Shown: piece after piece, positions 8,483 to 16,940 of the stretch | Layout of the letters: the number at the start of each line of letters is the position of its first letter | Position numbering within the stretch: position 1 is the first letter of the stretch | NCBI GenBank assembly: GCA_963974915.1 | Contig: CAXBES010000004.1 | Location: forward strand, 1-64,000 | DNA length: 64,000 nucleotides | Origin: CAXBES01 sp963974915 | GTDB taxonomy: Bacteria > Bacteroidota > Bacteroidia > Flavobacteriales > Flavobacteriaceae | Direction of reading: 5' to 3' | The notes under the pieces: model-generated | What the model was told of the DNA's origin: nothing | What the model saw: only the letters and a program-made list of their open reading frames with translations | Database searches by the model: none | Program-made: the position numbers and the translations under genes

Positions 8483-9064
8483 AACTAGAAGTTTTTTTAT
8501 AAAAATAACTTTTCTAAGATAGAATCACAACTTTACCGGCAATTTATTAAAGGATAGAATTAAACACTTAATTGCCTAAGTTTAGGGTGACGAACATTAC
8601 ATAAAGCAAGAAAAGCCATAACACTGTATTTCTACATTGTTATGGCTTCTTGTGAAACACATCTTTACCGATTATTCGCCGAAGACGAATTGAAGCAGGT
8701 TTATTATACCCCTGCAACCGTGACCTGTTTCAATGAGAACTGTTTTTATATTGAACCATTAACTAAAAGTCAACCTATGTCTCAAAAAACAATACTCAAA
8801 CTTTTTTTAATCTCAATCCTAACCATCATAAAGATCGTTAGCATTTCAAACGATTAAGAAAAGTATATAAAGAACGTTACTTTATTTTTATCGTAATGAC
8901 TGTTACATCATTTTGATATTGTAAATATAATTTATCATTACTAAAAAACCGGTATATTTAAAGCATTAGATATTAACTATTTATACACTTAGTTTATTAA
9001 CAATTGTTCATAAGAAAGCCCGCAAGAAAACTTGCGGGCTTTTCGATATTTGTATGAGAAACGA
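8483..9064. other. 582-bp intergenic region, no convincing gene
   Basis: AT-rich DNA between the secreted protein and rplS. It holds an 11-bp hairpin (8613-8623 with 8638-8648) and the rplS terminator (9015-9042). An open frame at 8642-8857 (71 codons, plus strand) begins inside the hairpin, has no ribosome-binding or -7 signal, and resembles nothing I know, so I do not call it a gene. I see nothing else. Confidence 0.6.
9015..9042 (-). terminator. rplS terminator
   Basis: A 12-bp perfect stem (AAAGCCCGCAAG 9015-9026 with 9031-9042) around an AAAA loop, about 22 nt after the rplS stop codon. T/A runs flank it on both sides, so it could work in both directions. Confidence 0.85.
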
Positions 9065-9415
9065 CTAGTATCTTTTCTCTTTAATTCTTGCTTTTTTACC
9101 GGTAAGGCCTCTAAAGTAATAAATACGTTTTCTACGTACACTACCTTTTTTGTTTACTTCAATTTTTTGAAGTGCCGGTAAATTCACCGGGAAAATACGT
9201 TCAACACCTACTGTTCCGGACATTTTTCTAATAGTAAAGGTTTGTGTAAGTCCTGTACCTTTTACCTGAATCACAACACCTCTAAAGAACTGTGTTCTGG
9301 TTTTTTCACCCTCACGGATCTCATAGTACACAGTAATAGTGTCACCTGCTCCAAACTGAGGAAAATCTTTTGTCTCTACGAATTCGTCTTGGACATATTT
9401 AATTAACTCTTCCAT
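9065..9415 (-). CDS. rplS: 50S ribosomal protein L19
   Basis: L19 sits at the 30S-50S interface of the ribosome. The 116 residues cover the full family, with the hallmark stretches FGAGDTITVYYEIREG (about 21-36), GVVIQVKGTGLTQTFTIRK (about 46-64), GVERIFPV and a basic C-terminus RRKRIYYFRGLTGKKARIKE. It has its own predicted promoter (9488-9517), a leader of about 70 nt and a strong terminator, so it can be transcribed alone although it lies in the trmD/RluA neighbourhood. Confidence 0.98.
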   Translation of the reverse strand: MEELIKYVQDEFVETKDFPQFGAGDTITVYYEIREGEKTRTQFFRGVVIQVKGTGLTQTFTIRKMSGTVGVERIFPVNLPALQKIEVNKKGSVRRKRIYYFRGLTGKKARIKEKRY

Positions 9416-9487
9416 TTCGTTAATTTGATAAAGTTTATATTAAAACAACATTCACGTATTTCGCCAGAGGTTGGATTAAATCGAGTG
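9416..9487 (-). promoter_or_regulatory. rplS: rplS 5' leader, possible L19 autoregulatory leader
   Basis: About 70 nt separate the predicted promoter from the rplS AUG. An L19 leader motif has been described for Flavobacteria, so an autoregulatory structure here is plausible. I cannot confirm that fold by eye, so this is inference from position. Confidence 0.35.
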
Positions 9488-9517
9488 CAAAAATAATCAA
9501 ATTCCATTGTTTCACAA
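9488..9517 (-). promoter_or_regulatory. Predicted rplS promoter
   Basis: On the minus strand TTG (9515-9517) is followed after 19 nt by TATTTTTG (9488-9495), matching the Bacteroidota sigma-factor consensus (TTG at -33, 19-21 nt, TAnnTTTG at -7). Confidence 0.6.
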
Positions 9518-9596
9518 GTATTTTGTGATATAAATTATAAAGCGGTTTTTCAATTTTTTTTCCTATTCTCGTTTAAAAGTAAAAATTCACAGGACG

Positions 9597-10496
9597 TTAA
9601 CCAAGCTCATTTGAGAACTCGGGAAAAAAATTATAGAATTTCTTCGGAAGGTCGCTTCTTAAAGAAACTGTCTTCCCTGTAAAGGGATGTGTAAATCGTA
9701 AGGCAGTTGCATTTAGGAGTAATCCATTACCTTTTTTATCTAAATTTTCGGCACCATACTTTTGATCCCCAAGAATAGGTGCCCCTACTGTGGCGAGGTG
9801 TATCCGCAATTGATGTTTTCTGCCGGTAGAGGGCTTAAGTTCTACTAAGTTTAAATTACCATATTTTCGCGACTCTTTTGTTTTCAACACCTTAAATTCG
9901 GTTTTACTGGCTTTGTTATCAATTTTTGCTTCAATTTTTCCGTAGTCATTTAAAATTCCAAGCGTAACCGCATGATACACCTTAATAATCACTTTGTTTT
10001 CGAACATCTTGTTGAGCGCACTCAAAGCTCCCGTAGTTTTTCCAATTAATAAGAGTCCGCTGGTGGGATAATCTAATCTGTGCACCGGCTCCGGTCTAAC
10101 CAAAGCATCTTTAAGAGAACTTTTCTCTAAGTTAAAGGGGAGCGCGTTTTCAAGTGTAAACTTCTTATTCCCGCTTACGACAATTCCTGCTGGTTTATAG
10201 ACTACCGCCAGATAGTCGTCTTCAAATAAAACATCTAAATTGAGTTCTAGAGTGGGTTTCTTAAATAGTAACGGGTTTTGAAAGATCTCGATGATCTCGC
10301 CACCTTTAATATAATCTCTTGTATAACCAATCTCTCGATTTATTTTAACCAGTCCCGCCTTTACAGCATTTTTAAAACCTTTGCGCGATGTTATCGTTTT
10401 AAAAGTGCCCGCCGGAAAATCTGAAAGTCGAAAGGATTTGTCCACTACGGGAACGACATATTCCTCAATTTTTAATAATTGATTTTCGCTAGGCAT
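9597..10496 (-). CDS. RluA-family rRNA/tRNA pseudouridine synthase
   Basis: A 299-residue pseudouridine synthase that isomerises uridine in structured RNA. An S4-like N-terminal RNA-binding part (about residues 20-75) precedes the catalytic domain, with LAVVYKPAG (about 96-104) and the active-site motif HRLDYPTSGLLL (catalytic Asp142). A C-terminal GRKHQLRIHLA motif (about 225-235) completes the RluA signature. The exact target nucleotide cannot be assigned. It lies 18 nt after trmD and probably shares its transcript; its position between trmD and rplS splits a commonly adjacent pair. Confidence 0.92.
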   Translation of the reverse strand: MPSENQLLKIEEYVVPVVDKSFRLSDFPAGTFKTITSRKGFKNAVKAGLVKINREIGYTRDYIKGGEIIEIFQNPLLFKKPTLELNLDVLFEDDYLAVVYKPAGIVVSGNKKFTLENALPFNLEKSSLKDALVRPEPVHRLDYPTSGLLLIGKTTGALSALNKMFENKVIIKVYHAVTLGILNDYGKIEAKIDNKASKTEFKVLKTKESRKYGNLNLVELKPSTGRKHQLRIHLATVGAPILGDQKYGAENLDKKGNGLLLNATALRFTHPFTGKTVSLRSDLPKKFYNFFPEFSNELG

Positions 10497-10513
10497 GTTA
10501 GATTAAAATTGAA

Positions 10514-11188
10514 TTATTCAAGAAGGTCGGGACGTTTCTCCTGTGTGCGTTTAAACGCTTGAGATTCTCTCCACTCTTCTATTTTGGCTGTGTGTCCGCT
10601 TAAGAGCACATCGGGAACCTCCCAGTCTTTATATTTTGCGGGTCGTGTGTAAATGGGTGGCGCCAATAAATTGTCTTGAAAGGAATCGGTTAAAGCACTT
10701 GTTTCATTTCCTAAAACTCCGGGAATAAGTCTAATTACTGCATCACAAACAATTGCCGCAGCAAGTTCTCCTCCACTTAACACAAAATCGCCTATGGAAA
10801 TCTCCCGGGTTATAAAATGATCCCGAACCCGTTGATCAACTCCTTTATAATGTCCGCAGAGAATAATAATATTCTCATTTAAGGAAAGTTCATTGGCCAT
10901 TCCCTGATCTAAAGTATTACCGTCTGGAGTCATATAGATCACTTCATTATACTCTCGCTCTCCCTTTAATTTCGAAATACATTTATCGATTGGTTCGATC
11001 ATCATCACCATGCCGGCTCCCCCGCCAAATTGATAATCGTCTATCTGATTGTAATTATTGGTGGAAAAATCCCGTAGGTTGTGAAAATGTATCTCTACAA
11101 GCCCTTTATCGATCGCTCGTTTCAAAATAGAAGCTTCAAACGGACTCTTTAGTAGTTCGGGAAGAACTGTGATTATATCAATTCGCAT
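10514..11188 (-). CDS. trmD: tRNA (guanine-N1-)-methyltransferase
   Basis: TrmD makes m1G37 in tRNAs next to the anticodon, using SAM, and prevents +1 frameshifting. The 224 residues show the SPOUT trefoil-knot motifs: YQFGGGAGMVM (about 52-62), ILCGHYKGVDQRV (about 109-121) and SIGDFVLSGGELAA (about 131-144), with the putative catalytic Asp168 in ALTDSF. The gene starts 3 nt after the TPR gene, so they form an operon TPR-trmD-RluA. Confidence 0.97.
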   Translation of the reverse strand: MRIDIITVLPELLKSPFEASILKRAIDKGLVEIHFHNLRDFSTNNYNQIDDYQFGGGAGMVMMIEPIDKCISKLKGEREYNEVIYMTPDGNTLDQGMANELSLNENIIILCGHYKGVDQRVRDHFITREISIGDFVLSGGELAAAIVCDAVIRLIPGVLGNETSALTDSFQDNLLAPPIYTRPAKYKDWEVPDVLLSGHTAKIEEWRESQAFKRTQEKRPDLLE

Positions 11189-11191
11189 AGC

Positions 11192-11686
11192 TTAAAGTAA
11201 TTCTTTTTTAAGTTTACAACGATCTATAGATTCTTTAGCCCGGTTTAATACATTCTTATCTAAGGTTCCCAACGCACATTTTCTATAATTATCTATAGCT
11301 TCATCTAATTTCCCTTGCTGTTCATACATGATCGCGTACTCATTATACATAGTCGATTTGTTAACTCCCGGCACGTTCATCGCACTGTCTAACAAAGTAG
11401 TTAGCTCTTCGTATTTACCCAGGGTGGAGAGTAACACCGCATAATTGTAATAAACTGCGGGATACATAGGAGATTTTTCAATACAAAGTTTATAAAGAGT
11501 TTCTCCTTTTTCATATTCCTTAAACTTTACTTCGTAGAGATATCCCAGATGATTGTAAGCTTTTCCAAAGTTTGAGTCGATATCAATGATCTTTTCTAAA
11601 ATATTTGAAGCAACTTCGTATTTTCCGTTCTTTATTTCGAGGTTTGCCTGATCCAGCATTTCCTCCAGTTTGGTAAGATGATCCAT
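11192..11686 (-). CDS. Tetratricopeptide repeat protein
   Basis: A 164-residue cytoplasmic protein (no signal peptide) built of about four TPR units, for example NLEIKNGKYEVASNILEKI (about 15-33), AYNHLGYLYEVKFKEYEKG (about 43-61), AVYYNYAVLLSTLGKYEEL (about 76-94) and MYNEYAIMYEQQGKLDEAI. TPRs form helical scaffolds for protein contacts; no partner can be named. It is first in a tight operon with trmD (3-nt gap), which hints at, but does not show, a role linked to translation. Confidence 0.85.
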   Translation of the reverse strand: MDHLTKLEEMLDQANLEIKNGKYEVASNILEKIIDIDSNFGKAYNHLGYLYEVKFKEYEKGETLYKLCIEKSPMYPAVYYNYAVLLSTLGKYEELTTLLDSAMNVPGVNKSTMYNEYAIMYEQQGKLDEAIDNYRKCALGTLDKNVLNRAKESIDRCKLKKELL

Positions 11687-11727
11687 AAGCGAAAGTTAAA
11701 GTGTAAAAATAAGGCATTTCTACCTAA

Positions 11728-12168
11728 TTATATCTCCCAGGTGTAATGATTCACGTGAGTATCCTTTTTCCAGCCTAAACGTTCGTATAATTTTTGTGCA
11801 GGATTGTCAATAGCTGTCTCTAAGGTCAACCCTTTGCTACCTTTATTTTTGGCGAATAGCTTAGCGCGCTCCATCAAGGCTTCACCTATTCCTTTTTTTC
11901 TTGCTTCGGAAGAAACAAATAGATCGTTTAATATGTAGGTGCGTTGCATAGAAACTGAAGAGAAACTAGGGTAGAGCTGTGTAAAGCCTAATCCGAGGCC
12001 ATCTGAAGCCGTTGCGAGAAAAATAACTGAATCCTCCTTCTGAAATCGTTCATTTAAGAATTTTCGAGCTGCCTCCGGGTTAGACTTTTGATTGTAGAAA
12101 ACCCGATAACCATCAAACAATGGAACTAATATATCTAAATTGTCGATAGTTGCTCTTATAATTTGCAT
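11728..12168 (-). CDS. GNAT family N-acetyltransferase
   Basis: A 146-residue single-domain GNAT enzyme. The acetyl-CoA-binding motif A is seen as LFVSSEARKKGIGEALMERA (about 88-107), followed by motif B (LYERLGWKKD, about 128-137). GNATs transfer acetyl from acetyl-CoA to an amine; the substrate here is unknown. It is separated by 41 nt from the TPR gene and may be the first gene of that minus-strand run. Confidence 0.88.
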   Translation of the reverse strand: MQIIRATIDNLDILVPLFDGYRVFYNQKSNPEAARKFLNERFQKEDSVIFLATASDGLGLGFTQLYPSFSSVSMQRTYILNDLFVSSEARKKGIGEALMERAKLFAKNKGSKGLTLETAIDNPAQKLYERLGWKKDTHVNHYTWEI

Positions 12169-12488
12169 AGATCGCTATTGGATTAGTATTTTACTAATGA
12201 GGTTACGAAGATAGTCAACCTTTAACCTCGTTGTTATTGTTTTCCTACTCTGCCCCATCGAAAAGTCACTTAAAAATAACCGTTGCTTTGTGCTATGAGC
12301 AATATAAGAATAATGATAGAGATGATATAGCGTTTCTTTTTATAGGCTCGTTCGGACTACTTCTTCGTTCTGAAACATTAGCTTTTTTAACAAGTCTTAT
12401 CGAAAGTAAGTTGAATCTCAGTTAATAAAGAAATAAAAAAAATCCCGCAATTGCGGGATTTTTAAAATTTCAAGCCTTTCCGAAGCTA
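12169..12488. other. 320-bp intergenic region
   Basis: Between the divergently placed ends of the GNAT gene (start) and gap (end). It contains the palindromic gap terminator at 12438-12463. A 64-codon open frame at 12231-12425 has no signal or family resemblance and is not called. Nothing else is seen. Confidence 0.6.
12438..12463 (-). terminator. gap terminator, perfect palindrome
   Basis: The sequence around AATCCCGCAATTGCGGGATT is a perfect palindrome with no unpaired loop bases, flanked by A/T runs on both sides. It lies 26 nt after the gap stop codon and can terminate on either strand. Confidence 0.8.
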
Positions 12489-13937
12489 TTAATAGTACGT
12501 AAAACGACGTACTTTAGAAATATACTTGGCAAGTCTAATAACCTGATGACTGTAACCATATTCGTTATCGTACCAAACATATAACACCACATCTTTTCCA
12601 TCAGCAGTAACAATTGTAGCGTTACTGTCATAAATTGATGGAGCAGATGAACCAACGATATCACTTGATACCAATTCGTTATTCAAAGAATATTTGATCT
12701 GTTCTACAAGATCACCCTCCAATGCGTATTTTTTCATAATAGCATTGATTCCATCTTTAGAAGTTTTTGCTTCTAACTCTAATTTTAAAATAGCCAAAGA
12801 ACCATTAGGTACGGGAACACGTATCGCATTCGAAGTTAGTTTCCCTTCAAACGATGGCAATGCTTTCGATACAGCACTTCCGGCACCTGTTTCTGTAATT
12901 ACCATGTTTAATGCTGCTGCACGTCCGCGACGATATTTTTTGTGCATATTATCCACCAAATTCTGGTCATTTGTATAGGCATGAATCGTTTCAAGGTGTC
13001 CGTGAACAACTCCAAGAGAATCTTCAATTGCTTTTAGAACCGGAGTAATTGCATTCGTTGTACAAGAAGCGGCAGAGAAAATATCTACTTCATCCGGGTT
13101 GTATTCTGAATGATTAACTCCGTGTACGATATTAGGAACTCCTTTACCGGGAGCCGTTAATAAAACTTTTGATGCTCCTTTTGAAGTAAGATGTCTGCTT
13201 AAGGCTTCCTTATCTCTAAAGGCACCGGTATTATCGATTACTAATGCATCCTCGATCCCGTATTGTGTATAATCAATTTCTTCTGGACCATTGGCAGAGA
13301 TAATGTGAACGGTAGTTCCATTAATCACCAATGCCTTGTTTTCAAGATCTACACGAACTGTACCAGGGAAATCTCCGTGAACCGAATCGTATTGTAGTAA
13401 AGAGGCTCTTTTTTCTAATACAGTTTGATCGATAGTACCACGAGTAACGATTGCTCTCAATCGCATCTGATTTCCTTGCCCAGTGCGAGTCATAAGCTCT
13501 CTTGCCAATAAACGCCCAATTCTTCCGAAACCATATAGAACTACATCTTTAGGAGTGATGTTCTTCTGTTCTTTAGCACCTTTTAGTTTTTCTGAAACAA
13601 ATGCCAAAGCATCCGAAAATTTGTTGTCTTCCAAATGATATTCATAGGTTAGTTTTCCAATGTCTAATTTAGCAGGCGGAAGATCTAAAGTTTTAATTGC
13701 TTGCGCAATTTCAACTGAATCGAAAATAGAAATTGGTTTTTGAACAAATTCGCCGGCGTATTCGTGAAGATTTAAAATCTCACTTACGTTACGGTCAATT
13801 AATTGGTTTCTGAAGAGCACCAATTCAATTGATTTGTCGTACCAAAGGTCGCTAATAATGTTAATGAACTCTACGGTAGCCTTTCGGCGATCGGTTTGAA
13901 AAGACAGTTCTTTTTCATAAACGTCATCAAAACTCAT
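12489..13937 (-). CDS. gap: Glyceraldehyde-3-phosphate dehydrogenase, long form
   Basis: Interconverts glyceraldehyde-3-phosphate and 1,3-bisphosphoglycerate with NAD(P). The dinucleotide-binding motif YGFGRIGRLLAREL starts at residue 135 and the catalytic cysteine is in SAASCTTNAITPV (Cys292). The protein has 482 residues, with about 130 residues before the Rossmann motif, so it belongs to the long GAPDH type found in Bacteroidota rather than the ~335-residue classical enzyme. The extension is mostly helical and has no motif I know. The gene has its own predicted promoter (13993-14000) and terminator and appears to be monocistronic. Whether it serves glycolysis or gluconeogenesis is open. 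Confidence 0.96.
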   Translation of the reverse strand: MSFDDVYEKELSFQTDRRKATVEFINIISDLWYDKSIELVLFRNQLIDRNVSEILNLHEYAGEFVQKPISIFDSVEIAQAIKTLDLPPAKLDIGKLTYEYHLEDNKFSDALAFVSEKLKGAKEQKNITPKDVVLYGFGRIGRLLARELMTRTGQGNQMRLRAIVTRGTIDQTVLEKRASLLQYDSVHGDFPGTVRVDLENKALVINGTTVHIISANGPEEIDYTQYGIEDALVIDNTGAFRDKEALSRHLTSKGASKVLLTAPGKGVPNIVHGVNHSEYNPDEVDIFSAASCTTNAITPVLKAIEDSLGVVHGHLETIHAYTNDQNLVDNMHKKYRRGRAAALNMVITETGAGSAVSKALPSFEGKLTSNAIRVPVPNGSLAILKLELEAKTSKDGINAIMKKYALEGDLVEQIKYSLNNELVSSDIVGSSAPSIYDSNATIVTADGKDVVLYVWYDNEYGYSHQVIRLAKYISKVRRFTYY

Positions 13938-13992
13938 AGTTGTGTAGTTTAGGTCCCAAATTTTCGATGGGATGAGGGTTAAAAAATTTTTG

Positions 13993-14000
13993 CAAAAATA
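13993..14000 (-). promoter_or_regulatory. Predicted gap promoter, -7 element
   Basis: Minus strand TATTTTTG, an exact TAnnTTTG match about 55 nt before the gap ATG. No clear -33 element at standard spacing. Confidence 0.45.
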
Positions 14001-14040
14001 GTTATTTCAATCGTTTTCGTAAAGCTTATTTCATAAAATA

Positions 14041-14079
14041 AAATACCCCTCTAAATCGGTCAGGATTAAAGGGGTATTT
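14041..14079 (-). terminator. Terminator of the HtrA protease gene
   Basis: The 10-bp stem AAATACCCCT (14041-14050) with 14070-14079 and a 19-nt loop lies 20 nt after the protease stop codon and ends in an A/T-rich stretch. Confidence 0.65.
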
Positions 14080-14098
14080 CTTTCAGAAAAGTGATTAC

Positions 14099-15493
14099 TT
14101 ATCTGAATATAAATGTGTTCAATTCTCCTTGCTGATTTACAAAAGTAACCTTAATAGGAGCATTGTAATTTCGCTGAGACATTATTCTTTTCACATCATC
14201 GATGTCTGAGACTTTCTGATCGTTGATACCTGTTATCACAATACCATTTAAATTATACTGTGCAATATCCCGGGTTAATGCTTTTGTTACTACAACGCCA
14301 TTCTTTACACCACGTTCCCTAAGGTCCGTTTTACTGGCATTTTTTACTTCAAGACCTAAGTAGTCAATTTCGTAGGTTTCCAGTTTAACGAGTGTAACGG
14401 GAATTACCTTCATTTTACCATCTCTTGAGACCGTTACGTCTACCACATCATCGGGACGCTTTGATCCCAAATATCCTGCAAGGTCGGAAAACTTTCCAAT
14501 TTCATATCCGTCTAGTTTCTGTATTACGTCACCTTCTCTAATACCTCCAAGATCGGCTCCGCTACCTTTTTCAATCCCGGCAACATACACACCTTGCGTT
14601 TCTTTAACTCCGTACTCTTTGGCTATACGAGAGTTTAAAGTACTCGCTCTAATACCTAGTATTCCTTGCTGAACATCCCCAAACTCTATGATATCCTCGA
14701 TCACTTTTCTGGCGATATTTGATGGTACGGCAAATGAATAGCCTACATAAGACCCGGTTTCACTTGTTATAGCTGTATTAATACCCACTAACTCTCCACG
14801 AGTATTTACTAATGCACCTCCGCTGTTACCACGATTTACAGCGGCATCGGTTTGGATGAAGGATTGAGGATTGCCATCAAATTCGTTTAGGTCTCTTGCC
14901 TTTGCACTAATAATACCGGCAGTAACCGTTGACGTTAAGTTAAATGGATTTCCCACTGCAATTACCCATTCCCCAATTTTTAGATTATTGGAATCAGCAA
15001 AAGGGATGTGTGGAAATTGATCATCACTTTCAATTTTTATTAAAGCAATATCTGTTTTTGGGTCTGTCCCAATAAGTTCGGCCTTATAGGTTTTGTTGTT
15101 GTTTAAAGTGACTTCTAATTGTGAGGAGTTCGCAATTACGTGATTATTCGTAATTATATAGCCGTCCGGTGATATAATTACCCCACTTCCTGAACCCACT
15201 GTCGCACGGGGCTTTCCGCCACCGCTGTAATATTCAATAATGTTGGTTGGTTGTTTGGTAACTGTAGTGTTTTTTACGTGCACCACGGCATGAACACTCT
15301 TTTCGGCTGCTTCGGTAAGATCAATACTGGCGATATTACTTTCCGAAGAAAAATTTGTAGGTATAAATGAATTGGCGGTTTCATGTGAAGGAGAAATAAC
15401 GATACTTTCACTTTCAATAAAATACTTATAACCACCTAAGGTTATGGCGCCTGCAAACAGCGCTACAGCAAATAATCGGACTGTCTGTTTCAT
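14099..15493 (-). CDS. HtrA/Deg-family serine endoprotease with two PDZ domains
   Basis: A periplasmic quality-control protease and chaperone. The catalytic triad is visible as His118 (ITNNHVIA), Asp148 (KTDIALIKI) and Ser224 (RGNSGGALVN), followed by two PDZ-like regions (about 270-355 and 375-460). I chose the ATG at 15493 (protein MKQTVRLFAVAL...) because it starts directly at a signal peptide/anchor; the upstream 26 codons of open frame look non-coding. Length is then 464 residues, usual for the Bacteroidota DegQ-like type. It is divergent from dapF. Confidence 0.95.
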   Translation of the reverse strand: MKQTVRLFAVALFAGAITLGGYKYFIESESIVISPSHETANSFIPTNFSSESNIASIDLTEAAEKSVHAVVHVKNTTVTKQPTNIIEYYSGGGKPRATVGSGSGVIISPDGYIITNNHVIANSSQLEVTLNNNKTYKAELIGTDPKTDIALIKIESDDQFPHIPFADSNNLKIGEWVIAVGNPFNLTSTVTAGIISAKARDLNEFDGNPQSFIQTDAAVNRGNSGGALVNTRGELVGINTAITSETGSYVGYSFAVPSNIARKVIEDIIEFGDVQQGILGIRASTLNSRIAKEYGVKETQGVYVAGIEKGSGADLGGIREGDVIQKLDGYEIGKFSDLAGYLGSKRPDDVVDVTVSRDGKMKVIPVTLVKLETYEIDYLGLEVKNASKTDLRERGVKNGVVVTKALTRDIAQYNLNGIVITGINDQKVSDIDDVKRIMSQRNYNAPIKVTFVNQQGELNTFIFR

Positions 15494-15611
15494 AAATAAT
15501 AGATTTAGATTCATATTAGTAACAATTATAAGACGAAAATATTCTGTCAAAATTTCACTTTTAACGCCCATTTAACACTTAAATTAAGCCTAAACTCGAG
15601 TTGGCTTTTTA

Positions 15612-15619
15612 TACCTTTG
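15612..15619 (+). promoter_or_regulatory. dapF promoter -7 element, leaderless arrangement
   Basis: TACCTTTG matches TAnnTTTG and ends 5 nt before the dapF ATG (15625). Transcription would start at or within a few bases of the start codon. Confidence 0.6.
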
Positions 15620-15624
15620 CCAAA

Positions 15625-16398
15625 ATGGAGATAGCTTTTTTTAAATATCAAGGAACAGGCAATGACTTTGTCATGATCGACAACCGTCGGGAGAATTTCA
15701 ACAAAAATAATACCGAATTGGTTGCCCGACTTTGTGACAGACGATTTGGAATTGGTGCCGACGGACTCATCTTACTAGAGACTCATCCTACGGCAGATTT
15801 TAAGATGGTTTATTATAATGCTGATGGAAATCTGAGCTCTATGTGTGGAAATGGAGGACGATGCATTACATTGTTTGCTAAAGATCTGGGTATAATCGAT
15901 ACCAAAGCTTCATTTGAAGCTGTTGACGGAATGCACCAAGCCACGATCAATGAAGGAATCGTCTCGCTTAAGATGAGTGATGTAGATAAAGTTGAAGTAA
16001 TGGAGACTCATGCATTTCTTGACACCGGATCACCGCACCATGTTGAAAGGGTTTCGAACTTAAGAAAATTTGATGTTAAAACAAACGGAAGTAATATTCG
16101 TTATAATACCTACGGAAAAGAAGGTGCGAATATAAATTTTGTAGAAAAGGTTGGCGATAATACTTTTTCCGTGCGCACTTACGAAAGGGGTGTAGAAGAT
16201 GAAACCTTGTCTTGTGGTACGGGAGTGACTGCGGTTGCTATAGCGATGTTCGAGACGGGAAATACGAATTCGACGAAAGTGGAATTGCAAACCCCGGGAG
16301 GGGACTTAACCGTTCGGTTCGTTAAAGAAGGAGGTTTTTACAAAGATGTTTATCTGGAAGGTCCGGCCAAACAGGTATTTAAAGGTGTTGTTAAATGA
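15625..16398 (+). CDS. dapF: Diaminopimelate epimerase
   Basis: Converts LL- to meso-diaminopimelate for lysine and peptidoglycan. The cofactor-independent two-base mechanism is shown by the two active-site cysteines, Cys74 in SMCGNGGR and Cys197 in LSCGTGVTA, together with KYQGTGNDF at the N-terminus. I chose the ATG at 15625, giving 257 residues that begin MEIAFFKYQGTG; the frame is open eight codons upstream from a TTG, but a -7 promoter element lies there. The stop overlaps the next gene start (ATGA), so it is co-translated with the acetyltransferase. Confidence 0.97.
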   Translation: MEIAFFKYQGTGNDFVMIDNRRENFNKNNTELVARLCDRRFGIGADGLILLETHPTADFKMVYYNADGNLSSMCGNGGRCITLFAKDLGIIDTKASFEAVDGMHQATINEGIVSLKMSDVDKVEVMETHAFLDTGSPHHVERVSNLRKFDVKTNGSNIRYNTYGKEGANINFVEKVGDNTFSVRTYERGVEDETLSCGTGVTAVAIAMFETGNTNSTKVELQTPGGDLTVRFVKEGGFYKDVYLEGPAKQVFKGVVK

Positions 16399-16928
16399 TA
16401 ACCTTAAAAGGAGAACATATTATACTACGGGCGTTAGAGCCAACAGATCTAGAACTGCTTTATAACTTAGAAAATGACGAATCGGTTTGGGAAGTTAGTA
16501 ACACCACGACTCCTTATTCTAAATTTATTCTAAAACAGTATCTGGATAATTCACATCGCGATATTTTCGATATTAAACAATTGCGATTAGTAATTACAAT
16601 TGCTTCGGAAGGCCGCCCTATTGGATTTATAGATCTATTCGATTTTGATCCCAGACATCAAAAGGTTGGCGTTGGAATCGTTATTTTTTCTGAAACCGAC
16701 AGAGGGAAAGGTTATGCTCTTGAAACACTGAAAATGATCACTAAATACGCTTTTATAAACCTGAATGTTCATCAGGTGTACGCAAATATTACTGAGTCGA
16801 ATGCAAGGAGTATTCAGCTTTTCGAGAAGGCGGGATTCGAAAAAACGGGTATAAAGAAAGACTGGACTCTTTCCGAAGGAAAATATAAAAATGAGCTGAT
16901 GTATCAGTTAATTAAAAATAAAAGGTAA
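16395..16928 (+). CDS. RimJ/RimL-like GNAT N-acetyltransferase
   Basis: A 177-residue acetyltransferase with the RimL-type opening (LKGEHIILRALEPTDLELLY) and the acetyl-CoA loop ETDRGKGYALETLKM (about 96-110), then NVHQVYANITESNARSIQLF (about 119-138). Family members acetylate protein N-termini or small amines; the target here is unknown. It overlaps the dapF stop by 4 nt and is followed 12 nt later by mltG, so the three genes form an operon. Confidence 0.9.
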   Translation: MITLKGEHIILRALEPTDLELLYNLENDESVWEVSNTTTPYSKFILKQYLDNSHRDIFDIKQLRLVITIASEGRPIGFIDLFDFDPRHQKVGVGIVIFSETDRGKGYALETLKMITKYAFINLNVHQVYANITESNARSIQLFEKAGFEKTGIKKDWTLSEGKYKNELMYQLIKNKR

Positions 16929-16940
16929 TACAATCTAATA

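Noticed and set aside
8642..8857. 71-codon open frame on the plus strand
   Set aside because: It begins inside a hairpin, has no promoter or ribosome-binding signal and resembles no family; kept only as intergenic DNA.
12231..12425. 64-codon open frame between the GNAT gene and gap
   Set aside because: No signals, no recognisable sequence, and low-complexity AT-rich composition.
15494..15571. Upstream in-frame start for the HtrA protease
   Set aside because: It would add 26 residues before a good signal peptide and run into the dapF promoter region.
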